In this document: one piece after another, positions 22,801 to 62,565 of the stretch
Layout of the letters: every line of letters starts with the position of its first letter
How positions within the stretch are numbered: position 1 is the first letter of the stretch
Source of the DNA: Anoplopoma fimbria
Lineage: Eukaryota; Chordata; Actinopteri; Perciformes; Anoplopomatidae
NCBI RefSeq assembly: GCF_027596085.1
Contig: NC_072456.1
Location: 25,805,469-25,869,468 of the forward strand
Reading direction: 5' to 3'
DNA: 64,000 nucleotides
Program-made: the position numbers and the translations under genes
Notes under the pieces: model-generated
Told to the model about the DNA's origin: nothing
Database searches by the model: none
What the model saw: the letters and a program-made list of their open reading frames with translations, nothing else

Positions 22801-24199
22801 CCACCTCGACAAAACTGGATACACTTTACATAGGAGGTAAGTCCATCCATTTGTATCAAACACACAAAAAACATGATCAAACTAGAAAGAGAAGAAAAAG
22901 TAGGACCAAGTCATTATTTTGCAAGTGAAAAGAAAAAGCGAATAAACACGGGCGTGGTGAATAAACAACATGAAAATGTGAAATACTCGCGTCTCAACAA
23001 CAGCGACAGTTGCAGAACTTTTTCAAAAAGGTTCAGATGGAGTGGGAGAAAAAACTACCGGGAGCCTACTGACCCAGAGCAGCGTCTCACATTTTATCTG
23101 AGGTAAACTGTTGTAAAGCTTAAAGCTACTGAAAGCTGTTATATTGAGTTTCCTTTTAGTGAAATTCTCTGAGTGAATTTGAGTTAGTCAGTGTATATGT
23201 CTAGTGCTTTTATTTTGAAAGGTAAGAACACAATAAGTGGATCTGGTCTGTGCTGTCTTTGTCAAGGTTGACAGGAGTAATAAAGTTTGCCATCTTGGTT
23301 TGTTGTTGTTGTTGTTGTACACCATAGTGCACATTCTGAATATGTCCATTCCACACAACGTGATTGGTTGAGGCCATTTTGCAATGTGAAAGTTCAGGAA
23401 AATCAACCTCATTCCGAAAAACAATGTATGTGGATTTTTGATGCGTAATATATACATCTTGTTTGAAAGTTATCATGACAAGAACAACAGTTCAGAAAAA
23501 TATATTTACGTACAAATTTCTCACGCTGAAAAAATAATCGCCCCCTGGTGTGTAAAGGTCTTAAGTCTCAAGGGCTAAACTTTGAATTCTAAACAAGTCA
23601 TAATGCACTCCTCACCAAATGCAATACCATTTTATCATCAGAATGTGTTAAATAAACAAAAATCATGAATGCCTCTTAAAATTTGTATTTATTTGTTAAA
23701 ACAAGTTTGACTGAACTGAACTTGACTGAATTAAGTGTCGACTTGCTGGGAATGAATAATGTCAATATTCACACTGTTTTAATAACAGACATTCTAATCT
23801 TTGGGATTCGGGGGAAGCTATCAAGTATTTTCAAGTCAAAAGGCTCGAGTCCAAGTGAAGACACGAGTCATTGGTTTTAAAGTCTTTTTGATTTTGTCAA
23901 GTCGAGTCCAAAGTAATCAAATATGTGACTCAAGTCCACACCTCTGATTGCAAAGGCAACACAATATACATAATAGACAAATAGTAAAAACAATAGATAA
24001 AACAAAAGATAAAAATCTCTCTTTTTCTGCTTTTCCTTTCCTCCGTTCAGGAACAACGAAGCAGAACCGAGCCCCGGTTCCTTCCTCACCATTTGTGGGC
24101 TGCTTACGAAATGTGAAACTTAATGGAAAACCTGTTTCTTTTGAGACGAGACCCCGGTTGGCCGACCAGGTCAGCATCAACAGATGGGTGAAACACTGA
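4817..24199 (+). CDS. lama3: laminin subunit alpha-3, short (A-type) form
   Basis: Secreted heterotrimer chain of laminin-332-type basement-membrane laminins. Its coiled coil joins beta and gamma chains, and its LG domains bind integrins and other receptors at epithelial junctions. I assemble 37 exons (listed by region in separate entries) into 4881 nt, 1626 residues, with compatible phases at every junction; human alpha-3A is about 1700. Order: signal peptide (1-25), LE modules (28-145), coiled coil (146-704), LG1 (705-930), LG2 (931-1085), LG3 (1090-1235), basic linker (1236-1310), LG4 and LG5 (1310-1626). The alpha-3 assignment rests on NKDASGDFIGMA, YYIGGLPAELRQR, DITAPPLRGC and LILGRCSLHPPP, plus the osbpl1a neighbour. 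An in-frame upstream ATG exists at 4586, but 4817 is chosen because it directly precedes a classic signal peptide. Oddities: the front half of the first LE is missing, and cysteines are lost in LG1 and LG5. No long-form (B) N-terminal exons lie between it and the cathepsin gene. Confidence 0.93.
6360..6965 (+). repeat. degenerate minisatellite of GCAACAAAGTAAC type in a lama3 intron
   Basis: About 600 bp of irregular 9- to 14-bp units such as AACGCAACAAAGT and AACAAAGTGATGC, between lama3 exons 3 and 4. The top strand has almost no T-rich stretches, so all three bottom-strand frames stay open for 156-184 codons as low-complexity Leu/Cys/Val/Phe. These are not genes. Confidence 0.9.
7396..7426. 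repeat. 31-bp near-perfect palindrome
   Basis: Left arm TGAGCTTTCATCAGG and right arm CCTGATGAAAGCTCA are exact reverse complements around a single central A. It lies 37 bp before lama3 exon 4 and could form a stem in the pre-mRNA next to that acceptor. The CATCAGGACCTGATG core resembles dispersed fish repeats, so it may be the relic of a mobile element end. Confidence 0.85.
7925..8060 (+). repeat. dispersed repeat with nuclear-receptor-like palindrome (copy 1)
   Basis: Shares GAGGTCACAGTGA, CTTTGACCACCAAATTCTAA and GCCAAATTTGAAGA with 58110-58200. The palindrome here is AGGTCACAGTGATCT (7941-7955), one base off the estrogen-response-element consensus. Confidence 0.7.
8926..9325 (+). mobile_element. 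TTAA-type MITE-like repeat, 3'-shortened, with conserved core (copy 1)
   Basis: Starts ACACAGTGTGTAGGATTCGG, the same terminal sequence as the elements at 18029 and 41154. It carries the 147-bp core (9133-9279) shared with 15685-15831, 47719-47865 and 55781-55927. It lies in the intron before lama3 exon 7; its right terminal repeat is not found. No coding capacity. Confidence 0.7.
10600..10879 (+). mobile_element. 3' end of the same TTAA-type element family
   Basis: Begins with GCCCCCTGATGGACAGTAGA (the tail of the core) and ends ACGTACTGGCCCT followed by TTAA (10880-10883), matching the right ends at 42085 and 18780. The left terminal repeat is not visible, so this copy is truncated. It lies in the lama3 intron before exon 10938-11119. 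Confidence 0.65.
12264..13042 (+). other. lama3 intron with repeat pieces
   Basis: No exon is seen. It contains AT-rich repeat around 12480-12720 (GACTAATCGATTC type) and the repeat partner of 636-756 at about 12817-12935. Confidence 0.5.
14205..14440 (+). repeat. dispersed repeat related to 2285-2550
   Basis: Same ordered landmarks as the cathepsin intron copy (ACAAGCTGGTGAACATAATG, GAGTTGGAGACC, TTAATATGTCAGTGT, CTGCCCCCTAGTGGC). A distant reverse-strand relative may lie at 39060-39250. Non-coding. Confidence 0.6.
14522..16466 (+). other. lama3: lama3 exons 18-22: LG1 and start of LG2
   Basis: Exons 14522-14728, 14845-14996, 15115-15277, 16094-16221, 16316-16466. LG1 runs from ISVATTFDGKGHVELRPP to about FNYKRAV. 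Hallmarks: YLGNKDASGDFIGMAI, VFYVGGYPDNF, FPKYRGAMKLSYIND. In other alpha-3/alpha-4 chains the last segment reads G-C and a PC follows the NFK motif; here both cysteines are Ala (RGAMKL and QPAVK). LG2 starts at GYYEGTGYRMAF. The alpha-3 LG1-3 unit carries the integrin-binding site. Confidence 0.85.
15490..15900 (+). repeat. conserved-core dispersed repeat (copy 2)
   Basis: In the 816-bp lama3 intron 15278-16093. The core 15685-15831 is identical to copies 1 and 3 across 147 bp. Flanks begin GCATAGACTGTATAAGAAGT, unlike the other copies. Confidence 0.8.
16602..19622 (+). other. lama3: lama3 exons 23-30: LG2, LG3 and linker
   Basis: Exons 16602-16706, 17460-17593, 17679-17796, 17879-18004, 18844-18977, 19055-19177, 19266-19404, 19504-19622. 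LG2 ends with PPLRGCVDQL and GVIDGCP, its Cys pair intact. LG3 has FRGCISNLYTR and LILGRCSLHPPP, also intact. The linker LFKRPKQHKPIQAPAGSRC then KYRRAHRDEYQL is strongly basic, where alpha-3 chains are cut to release LG4-5. The donor of 19055-19177 (GTTTGG) is non-optimal, but the phase is fixed on both sides. Confidence 0.85.
18029..18780 (+). mobile_element. 752-bp TTAA-flanked inverted-repeat element (MITE) filling a lama3 intron
   Basis: TTAA target duplications at 18025-18028 and 18781-18784 flank inverted ends: left AGGGAACAGTGTGTAACATT, right (reverse complement) AGGAGCAGTGTGTAAGATTT. TTAA duplication is typical of piggyBac-type transposition. There is no transposase ORF. The element makes up 752 of the 839 bp of intron 18005-18843. 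Confidence 0.85.
19623..20512 (+). other. lama3 intron without recognised feature
   Basis: 890 bp between exons ending 19622 and starting 20513. No exon or clear repeat boundary was seen. Confidence 0.5.
20694..21817 (+). other. lama3 intron with repeat-like DNA
   Basis: Positions 20850-21320 have the character of an old interspersed repeat (TTATTGAACC written twice at its start). Positions 21420-21620 resemble 780-1110 in the cathepsin intron. No exon is seen. Confidence 0.45.
22837..24050 (+). other. last lama3 intron, with a GTC(A/G)AGTCCAAG repeat
   Basis: No exon is seen. About 23820-23945 carries phrases such as CTCGAGTCCAAGTGAAG and CAAGTCGAGTCCAAAG, the same word set that is tandemly arrayed at 50870-51262. 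A short (GTT)n is at about 23300-23317. Confidence 0.5.
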
Positions 24200-27100
24200 C
24201 TTTTTTAACCCCCACAGACCATTAGAACCATCATATTCTGAAGAGAGCTTTATTGAAACCCACAGAAATTCATTTGAAATTCTATTATATAAGCCCCGCC
24301 CACCTGAGTGACTGTTGCTTCACCTTATAAGCCATGAGTTGGTTGTATCCAACGTCTTCGGGTGACTTTTTAATTTCCAAGTAACTCGTTTTAAAATGAT
24401 AATCTTGTAAAGACGGGTAAGTGTCAGACATCCAAGCTTCTATTTGATACAATGGTGCAGCCATAAAAGTAGCATGGATTCAATTTAATTTTCACATAAT
24501 ATGAAAGCACAAGAAACAAATATAGAATGTAAAATTTTGACATATGTTGTTAAAATTTGAATTAATGTTTTATGTACTTTAAAACTACTTAAAGGGGAAT
24601 ATAAAGGAGATACTGGAACATTAGTGTTCAAGCTGTATGTGACACCTCTAAAGAGCTTTGACCTCTTGTTTTAATAATTGTATCCTGAATTTTTATCTGG
24701 CAATTATCTGATGAATTCATTTTATTATTATTCAAATGTGGTCCGTGGTTCTTGTAATTAAATCCAATTTCATAATTAAGAATCTTGCATTTAGATATTA
24801 TCTAATCTTGTGCATTTAGTTTTGCTGCGTTTTGCAGAAAACATGAAAATTAAAAAGTATTTTGTAGTTTTCTGTGATCAACGACATAAATAAAAGCACT
24901 TTGGTTATAAAACATGGAGCTGAAATATAGATTTGAAATGTCCACTTTTTTTTTCAATCATCACATAACGGTTTTTCAACTTGATATGACCTTTGACCCC
25001 CAACTATCTTTGTTTTCTAAGAACAATATCAGATAGACAGCTGTGGGTCCACTTCACTGCTCAAACAAAGGAACAAACACACATTTTGCTATTTATGCAG
25101 CTTTACAACTTGACATCTCCAAACTCTTCTAGCTGGCATAAAAATCAATCTACTGTTCTACGTTTGATCAAGAGATGGAGTGCTTCATCTAATGTAACAG
25201 TCCTAAATGAAACACATGGTGACCCCCATTAACTTCCCAATAAGCATCCTGTGTCAGCTTAAAGAAAATCAGATTTTCACTCACCGAAAGTGTGAAGAGG
25301 AACAGTCAGAAGGGGCAGTCACATTAGTCTCAGCCCTAAAAAAACAAAACCATGAATAAATAAATAAAACAGTAATAAATATACACACAGTTCTACAGTG
25401 ACATTTCACAAATACACCAATGTATTTCTTTAATGTTCAGCAACATGAAAAACATCAGCCTCCGTAGTATAAAGTATATTAAAACATTATCCTTGTAGTA
25501 TTCTTAGCGGACATTACCCTCTATCATTTGTCTTGTTCCCCACTTCTGTTGTTAACACTACCTTCCTCACTGACATACATTAAAAAGAATGTCTTTTATT
25601 TTTTTACCTTTAAATGAGTCTTTCTTTTCGCTTTTTCCCCTAATAGTTATGTGAGAAAATACATTTCAGTTCCACTCATTTACTAGCTATTCCCACCTCA
25701 ATTCACACATATACTCTGCTTCTCTGGTCCTCTGGGTTTCTAAACAGGGAGTAAATAAAACCAACCTTAATTCCTTAAATAAAAACATTAAATGAACGCA
25801 CTTTTGCTGATTTTGTTGAATCATATTCATGTGCCCATCAAAGGTTGAGCAGTATATTAGCTATGACAATATATGACTTTATGATAAAAACTAGCTGAAG
25901 CTTATGTCACTATCCTCACCTCATGCATTTCAGGGTCAACCTCCTGTTTGATGCTTGCCCCTCCCACCTATGTGATGTCACACCTATGAGCGATTTGGAT
26001 TGGATTTTGGATTATGTGGCTTCACAGCTAGGGCTCAATGAAACAAGTTTTATTTTAACTCATCAGCAAGATAATAAACCCTGTGTAGTGATACTGTTCC
26101 AAGTTTATTTAATTTATTTTATTTTATTTGCACAATTGAAAAATATAAAAACATAACCTGGATAAATAATATTACTGTGCAGGAAGAGGCAGAAAGCCCA
26201 CTGGGCTTATTTGAAGCCTCCACCTATATAATATACAAAAAATCACAATACTATATCGAATACCAAAAGAATATACATATGGTATGAAATATTGTTGTAA
26301 AAGCATTTCTACCATATATGATTTATTATAACAATACATCAATCCTTATGTCCCAATCACCCTGAATTCAACCTGCATGATGTGCTGTTTGAAAAACATG
26401 TTGTCTTCAGCTCTTCGGTCATATATTGTGTTTTTATTACTATCTCAATGTTTTTGGGAGATTTGTGTTATTTGTAACATGGATATATGGACATTGATGT
26501 CCCAGTAAACAGTAAACAAAGCCAAAACATGAGTATATCTTTATAAATTGTATCATAAATGTTGTATTTTTTTTGCAATCAAATTACAGTAGCAGTTGTA
26601 TTAAAGAGCAGGAAGAGACATTCAGGAGATCTAGGATATACAGGACACTGCCTTTGAAAGCGAGGATACAAATCTATTTCTCTATTTCTCTTTATTGCAT
26701 CTCCATTTACTCTGGAATGTTAATAGACAGAGGTTTACTTATAATTAATTCATCTGACATTGGTTCTTAGCTTACAAAGGAGACCAGAAATTCATTTTGG
26801 GTTAGTCATTTTAAGGGATTTTTTCCAAGGGCTGTGGATTTTGATGTGAATAAACTAATTTAATCCATCCAGCAAAATTCTTCTAGGACTTTGGTCAGCA
26901 CGCTGGCTGAAGCTATGGGCCTGTAATTATCTAGGCTGCCTCCTTCATCAGCTCTGTCCTTAATGACTCGCCCTAACAGCACAGACAACATCGAGTCTGG
27001 TACCCATGAATCATGTTTCTTATGTGCTAGATTTTGACAAAATGTCCTTTTAAATGCAAAGACCTCATGTTGCATCCTTATCTTTTTGCACATAGTTTAT

Positions 27101-28088
27101 GAAAGCTGTGCAAACTAATCTGCCCAGTCCATTATCTTATAAGAAAATGGGTCCACTGGATCATCAGAGGTCGATCTAGTCTCCCTCCAGGTCTGGAGTC
27201 AGACTCGGGCACTGTTACACATCAGATTACACTTTATTTTGCAAACATATTTCACAAAAATGATAAAAAAGAAACAAGAATACATTGAAGTTTTATTTCA
27301 GTTTCCAATAAAATACTTTCAATGCTTTACATGGAGGACAAAAACGCCATAAAATCCAATAGTTTCTACATCATGTGACCTTTTGACCCCCCAAATCAAC
27401 GTTGTCTAGTATGATTGACAGGTTGTATGATACAAACAGTTCAGGGTTCACAAACATAATAATAAACCTCTTCAGATAACTACATTTTTATATGGGTTTT
27501 ATGGAATCACAGTATTCAGTGGGGAAAAACAATCAATAACAGTCAAGTTTAATATTGATTTTTTGTATGCATGTTTTTTACAATACAAGCTACATCAGCA
27601 GAAACAACACCCACACATCAACCTCACATTTACTGACTGCTTGTGATTTAGTGAGTTTGGAGACCAGAGGGAATGTGGACGACATGATGAGGTTACTGGT
27701 TGAATGTGTGTAAAGTCTATATATATATATACAGGAATACATTTAGAGTCAGTATTATTAACATTTAAAAGAAGACAAAAGGACACTAAAACCACGAACC
27801 CCTGTGCTAAAAGTCCGTTAAGCACAGAAACAAACTGGACTAAATGCAAATACAAATGCTACATTTCAAAGCATTGCCAAACAACTTCACATTTCATAAT
27901 GCTTAAATATTGATTATTGACATTTTTATGCACAATTTTACAATCATAAAGTAGATTAAGGCCACGCAGTTAAAGTATTATTGCTTGTAGTTACTGTTGC
28001 TATGCATTAAAAAAAACAAAAAAAACTGCTAATGCTGCTCCGTACAAAGGACGCTGTATGGTGCAGTGTCCTTTGAAGAAAATGTCCG
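24200..28088. other. convergent intergenic region between lama3 and osbpl1a 3' ends
   Basis: No gene is seen. It should hold both 3' UTRs: a plus-strand AATAAA at 24889-24894 for lama3, and minus-strand AATAAA words (TTTATT on plus) near 27233 and 27292 for osbpl1a. It contains the LINE scrap at 26860-27060 and a short (TA)n at about 27720-27731. In human 18q11.2 TTC39C and CABYR lie between the two genes; nothing like them appears here. Confidence 0.6.
26860..27060 (-). pseudogene. LINE reverse-transcriptase N-terminal fragment
   Basis: Minus-strand translation includes VPDSMLSVLLGRVIKDR and GSLDNYRPIASASVLTKVLE, the NYRPI-S..SK-LE block that opens the reverse-transcriptase domain of non-LTR retrotransposons. 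The similarity stops at FCWMD-stop and the rest of the domain is missing. A dead fragment in the intergenic spacer. Confidence 0.8.
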
Positions 28089-57588
<29,500 letters not shown>

Positions 57589-57594
57589 GGACCC

Positions 57595-59540
57595 CTGCAG
57601 AGGAAACGCAGGAAAAGGAAAAGCACAGAAAAAAAAGAAGATGCTTTTCAATTCTGTGACTCAACTGTAATCAAAAAGATGCTTTCAGAAGGACACGTGC
57701 ACAGAGTCTCTGAAAGGAAACCTAGAAGCTATAGGAAGTTCATGCTTATTACTAATAATTTAGAGCTAAATGGCAAGAAAACGGATGAGACTGAAGGTTT
57801 TTTTTTATCTGGAAGCAACATTTGAATTCTTGGAAAGAAAACTGTGAATCCTAGTTTAAGTGTTTTAATATGCCACTTTCATAAAGTTTAGGGATTCACA
57901 AGAGACAGATTAAAACTAGAATAACAGCCTTGCAGTTGTACGCCTCTGACATCCAGTCAAGTTGGAGTTTACATCAACGTCTGTCCCAAATGTCATCACA
58001 TCATCATTTAATCCTACCAGACATTTACCTGAAATTGTTAATTTTTCATAATAATTCATAATATTCATAATTACTGTATGAATTCCTAAAGTAAAAGCCA
58101 GAAATGTGTTTTGTGAGGTCACAGTGACCTTTGACCACCAAATTCTAATCACTTTATCCTCAATCCGAATGGATGTTTGTGCCAAATTTGAAGAGAATTG
58201 ACAAAATAAATTAGCAGAGATTGATTGCAGCTGGGAACGCCCACTGCTCTGATTGGCTCATTGGGTACAAGTTTTTCTTTTTCTCTACTTCCTCAATGCA
58301 CAGCTGGTTCTGGCTGTTAGTTATAAATCTGTGTGTATTTTCTCTCCAGAATCTGAGGCAACTCCTTCCTTTACAATCTTGCTACGAAGCTTAAGAAAAA
58401 AATATTAATTTGAAACAGTTCCAAGCTCCACAAAATGTTTCGCTACCAGCAGCATTACATTTTTATTATCAATGGATGTCTAACTGTGTGCTAAAAGCTT
58501 TCTATCTTAGTTAAACCAGCAAGATAGCTAGATTTGTTAGGATCCATTTGGTACAAATTATAACACTAAGCAATTAATTACCTTTGTTTGCCCCACTTGT
58601 TTCTTCAGAGTAACAAATAGTCAAAAAATGATTTAAGAATTTGACAAAAAAACTGAGTTAATTCCATAGACTGAGAGTAAATTGATAGATTAAATTAAAA
58701 ATCCAAATAAAAGAGTGAAAATAAAAATTAAATCAGGATTTTGAATATTAAGAATGATAACGTCAAATAAAGCTCTACATGTATCCTGATCATAATGTGG
58801 TGTAATCACAGTTTACAGGTGTTTCCCAGAGATCTCAGTCAGTGTCACATGCTTTCCAGTCCCAGGTAAACCTGTTTGAGTTCCACTCAAGGCCTTCTTA
58901 GTTTGCAGACGTCTCATTGTGTCATCTGTTGCTGGTTCATTACTTCTTCGCCATAGACATGTGACATTCCATAACATCACATAAAGAGAACATTCTCTTC
59001 TTTTTTTCTCCTCTCTGCATACCAGAGTTTTATCTGAAATATAGAACGTCATGTGGACTTAGACTGTATAAAGGGGAAAGGGGAGGACTTGTTTCCTTCC
59101 TGTAAAGCTGGTCCGATGACTGACACCTTTTGTAATCAGTCTGACAGTTGCTTTTTCCCAAAACAGTCTGACTAAACAGACTCTTGTGACTTTTCTTTCT
59201 CTTTCTCACGTGTCCTAAACTATGACGGATGATGACTAATTAAAAAACCCGAGACGACTCCTCCAGGCCGAACGCTGGATATTTGAAGAGTAATAATGCT
59301 GTAATAGCAATTTTCTTCAGTTTGGGAGACTTGTAGAAAGCCTTTGTTGCAAACGTGGCGCCTAGCTGCATTATGGGAAATGTAGGATCCAGTGTGATCC
59401 ATTTATGTAGACAGGGGTTTGTATCTTCGTCTCCTTTTATTCTAAAATCAACATTCATCTTGGTTTTACTGACGTTGAGTAGTGGGTTGTTCTGTTAGCA
59501 CCACTCTGCTCTCTTTATGAAGTCATATCTTTGTTTGTAA
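57595..59540. other. non-coding DNA upstream of the first osbpl1a coding exon
   Basis: No coding exon is seen. It includes the repeat with a nuclear-receptor-like motif (58080-58200) and AT-rich DNA. A 5' non-coding exon of osbpl1a must lie somewhere upstream, because coding exon 1 starts at a splice acceptor. One weak candidate is the minus-strand donor ACA-GTAAGTG near 62817. Confidence 0.45.
58080..58200 (+). repeat. dispersed repeat carrying a perfect ERE-type palindrome (copy 2)
   Basis: AGGTCACAGTGACCT (58116-58130) fits the estrogen-response-element consensus AGGTCAnnnTGACCT exactly. The second half overlaps TGACCTTTGACCA (58125-58137), a DR1-type pair on the minus strand. Related copy at 7925-8060. 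Any binding is inferred. Confidence 0.7.
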
Positions 59541-59800
59541 TTAGGCCAAATGACAAGTGTGCAGGGTAAACAGGAGGGGCCGGAGCACACAGCCCTGGGG
59601 GGCTCCGGTGTTCAACACCAGAGTGGAGGAGGTGTAGCGGTCAATCTGAACTGCCAGGGTTCTGCTTTTCAGGAAGTCTAATAACCAGTTACAGACTGAG
59701 GTACTCAAGCCCAGAGTGCTAAATTCACCAATCAGATTCAGAGGGTGAAGATTGTGATCAACAAACAACATTCTGATGAAGGTGTGTGAGGGTAACAAGA
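59541..59800 (-). pseudogene. LINE reverse-transcriptase fragment (L2/Rex1-like)
   Basis: Minus-strand translation has LSTSVCNWLLDFLKSRTLAV, YTSSTLVLNTGAPQGCVL and PLLFTLHTCHLA, the fingers/palm stretch of fish L2/Rex1-type reverse transcriptases. The family usually reads S where R follows GCVL. The catalytic YADD block is not present, so it is a dead fragment. Confidence 0.85.
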
Positions 59801-61120
59801 TCCTCTGTTAATCTGTTGTCTTGAATGTAAACCTGTGAGTGTCCCGCCTGGCTGGGAACCAGTACCACTAACAACTGTAGCTTTAAGTAAGATTTTATAT
59901 GCAGGGATTTTACTTGTATTGGAGTATTTTTTACATTTACGTAGTCTTTAAACTTTTCCATTTGCTTTTCCAGACTCCAAAGAGTTTGAAGAAGAATAAG
60001 TGTGCTCATAACAGTTTGGGAACATGGACTTTATAGAAAAATAATACAACTAAGACTCTTTTCTAAATCAAATAGAGCCACTTGTGGGTTAAATTTGTGA
60101 TGTAAATCATTTTGAAGTGATACCAGCTGTGATATGAAACAAGCTGATGAGTCATTAGAATAACAAATGGGAGAAGGAACTGTTCTTGAGGAGACGAGGA
60201 GACAGGGAAGGACCTTTGAACTCAAGCCAAAATAGTGTCCATCTGTAATCGAACAAAAGCGATCAAATTCAGAATTTTCATTTACATATATTATCCTCTT
60301 ATCGGAAGCGTTATTTTAACCCCTCAACTTCTCCTCTGTGTCTGAAATAAGTATGCCTGTGGTAACTTACAGAAGTATTGGTTTGGAAAGCCGTGTGAAA
60401 AGGAAAACATCTACATTTGACAACGATTTAGAAAGTAGAAATATATCTACTGTCGCTAGCAAAAGGTTATTTAATATTCTTACTTGTGATAAGGGCCCTT
60501 TTTCTGTTACGGGTTGGTGTAAAGTTATATTTGGTTTGTTTCCTTTTCGAATATTGGACCTGATTCTTTTTCCATTATTTTACAACCTGAACTTGAACTC
60601 ATATATCCTGTGATTGAACCTGCGACACAGACTGTTTCCTGTAACAAAGGAAGTACTCAGACCATGTAGCAATACCACAGTGTAGAAAATACTCTCTGAC
60701 AAGTTTAAGTCCAGAAGTATCAGTATCAAAATATGCTTAAAGTTAAAAAAGTGAAAATACAAATCTTGCAGAATGACCAATTAAGACTAATGCATATCAT
60801 ATTATTAAACTATAATTATTAATGCACTGATGTATTTATCATTTTAATGTCAAAGCTGGTAAACATAGGGTTTTCTTTTTTTTTTACTGTTTCTATTTAT
60901 CTTTATCCATAACAATACATCATAATGTACAGTGGCCTATCTGGTAAATATATTTTGTATGATTAATCTGAATCTACAATGTAACTAGTTATACAAGGAA
61001 TCAAATGATGTAGATGTAGTGGAGTAGAAGTAAAAAGCAGCATACAATAGAAAATACTACTACTTACAATATAAGTACAAGTACCTCAAAATCGTACCAA
61101 AGTATAGTACTTGATAGGGC
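59801..61120. other. repeat-rich non-coding DNA
   Basis: 60640-61110 has the AAGTACTCAGACC / AGAAGTAAAAAGCAGCATAC vocabulary of a common fish dispersed repeat, also glimpsed at 5230-5310. No gene is seen. Confidence 0.4.
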
Positions 61121-61429
61121 AGGCCAATATGGAGAAAGTCAAATATCACAATATTTTTTGCAGATTATCTCTATGTTGACATTGTGACGATATTGTGGGG
61201 TTGACTTTTAGATCTTTTACAAAATATTTACACAATGTGATCTTTTTAAAATAAATAATTATCATCAACATCAACATATACTCTATATATTATATACAAG
61301 AATTTTCCTGTTTAAATTTTGACCTATTTGCTGCTGGATTAAAAAGGGTTACACTTGAACTGTAATTCCTGTTAATTTTAAATATTTTTTTACCAATATT
61401 TTTACCAAATTGCTGGTGAAGGATTTATT

Positions 61430-61590
61430 ATTTTAATAATAAATAATAATAATAATAATAATAATAAAAATAATAATAATAATAATGATAAAAATAATAA
61501 TAATAAAAATAAAAATAATAATGATAAAAATAATAATAATAAAAATTTAAAATTTAAATTAAAATAATAATAATAATAATAAAGTAACAA
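61430..61590. repeat. (AAT)n-type microsatellite
   Basis: Imperfect AAT/TAA array with AAAATA and GATAAA interruptions. Confidence 0.92.
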
Positions 61591-61901
61591 TTCAGTACAT
61601 TTATATCTATTTATAACATTTTTAACATCTAGTTTTTCAGAGTTAGTGAACCAATGTTTCCTTACACTACTATAGTGATGACAGTGACCTCCACACAGGG
61701 AGACATTCAGCTTATTGATCAAACACTGGTATCTGATCAGTACTCGCCCATACATAAAGCCCATATCGGTATTTTAAAACCAGGAAAAGACAACAATTGT
61801 GCAATATTAGATTATCCAGAATATAAAACAAGATGTAGTCTCATATCACAATATTGATATATTATCAATACATTGCCTTGCACGAGCACTGGAGTACATA
61901 T

Positions 61902-62565
61902 TTGTATAGTATGTGTATTTATTGTCTGTGTAGTTGTATAGTATGTGTATTTATTATGTGTATTTATTGTCTGTGTAGTTGTATAGTATGTGTATTTATT
62001 GTCTGTGTAGTTGTATAGTATGTGTATTTATTGTCTGTGTAGTTGTATAGTATGTGTATTTATTGTCTGTGTAGTTGTATAGTATGTGTATTTATTGTCT
62101 GTGTCTGTGTAGTTGTATAGTATGTGTATTTATTGTCTGTGTAGTTGTATAGTATGTGTATTTATTGTCTGTGTAGTTGTATAGTATGTGTATTTATTGT
62201 CTGTGTAGTTGTATAGTATGTGTATTTATTGTCTGTGTAGTTGTATAGTATGTGTATTTATTGTCTGTGTAGTTGTATAGTATGTGTATTTATTGTCTGT
62301 GTAGTTGTATAGTATGTGTATTTATTGTCTGTGTAGTTGTATAGTATGTGTATTTATTGTCTGTGTAGTTGTATATGTATTTATTGTCTGTAGTTTATTG
62401 TCTGTGTAGTTGTATAGTATGTGTATTTATTGTCTGTGTAGTTGTATAGTATGTGTATTTATTGTCTGTGTATTTATTGTCTGTGTAGTTGTATAGTATG
62501 TGTATTTATTGTCTGTGTAGTTGTATAGTATGTGTATTTATTGTCTGTGTCTGTGTAGTTGAGCT
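61902..62565. repeat. 32-bp minisatellite, about 20 copies
   Basis: Unit TGTATTTATTGTCTGTGTAG then TTGTATAGTATG, highly uniform apart from a few units with an extra TCTGTG or a shortened middle (about 62365-62395). Each unit encodes AATAAA on the minus strand. No unique spacers, so not CRISPR-like. Confidence 0.95.

Larger units (their letters stand above)
20513..24199 (+). other. lama3: lama3 exons 31-37: LG4 and LG5
   Basis: Exons 20513-20693, 21818-21967, 22060-22219, 22307-22434, 22549-22642, 22729-22836, 24051-24199. LG4: RPHFSLDIKTKSSKGLILHV, NDGNWHRVEFSVEKS, NSVTGCIRSFKMNE, TSPCFDG. LG5: GTYFGGGHIVLENYF, VTPPKSLCDGKFHLV, LYIGG, FVGCLRNVKLNGKPVSF. The chain ends VSINRWVKH-stop, where family members end with N-x-C-P, so Trp (TGG) stands at the Cys position. 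The stop is at 24197-24199. A downstream AATAAA at 24889-24894 could end the mRNA. A further 3' exon after a GTGAAA donor at 24188 cannot be excluded. Confidence 0.82.

Noticed and set aside
60338..60613. 91-codon plus-strand ORF
   Set aside because: No recognisable family and no splice or codon-use support, in repeat-rich DNA; length expected by chance in AT-rich sequence.
61902..62565. CRISPR-like array
   Set aside because: Units are contiguous 32-bp repeats without unique spacers, in a vertebrate genome.
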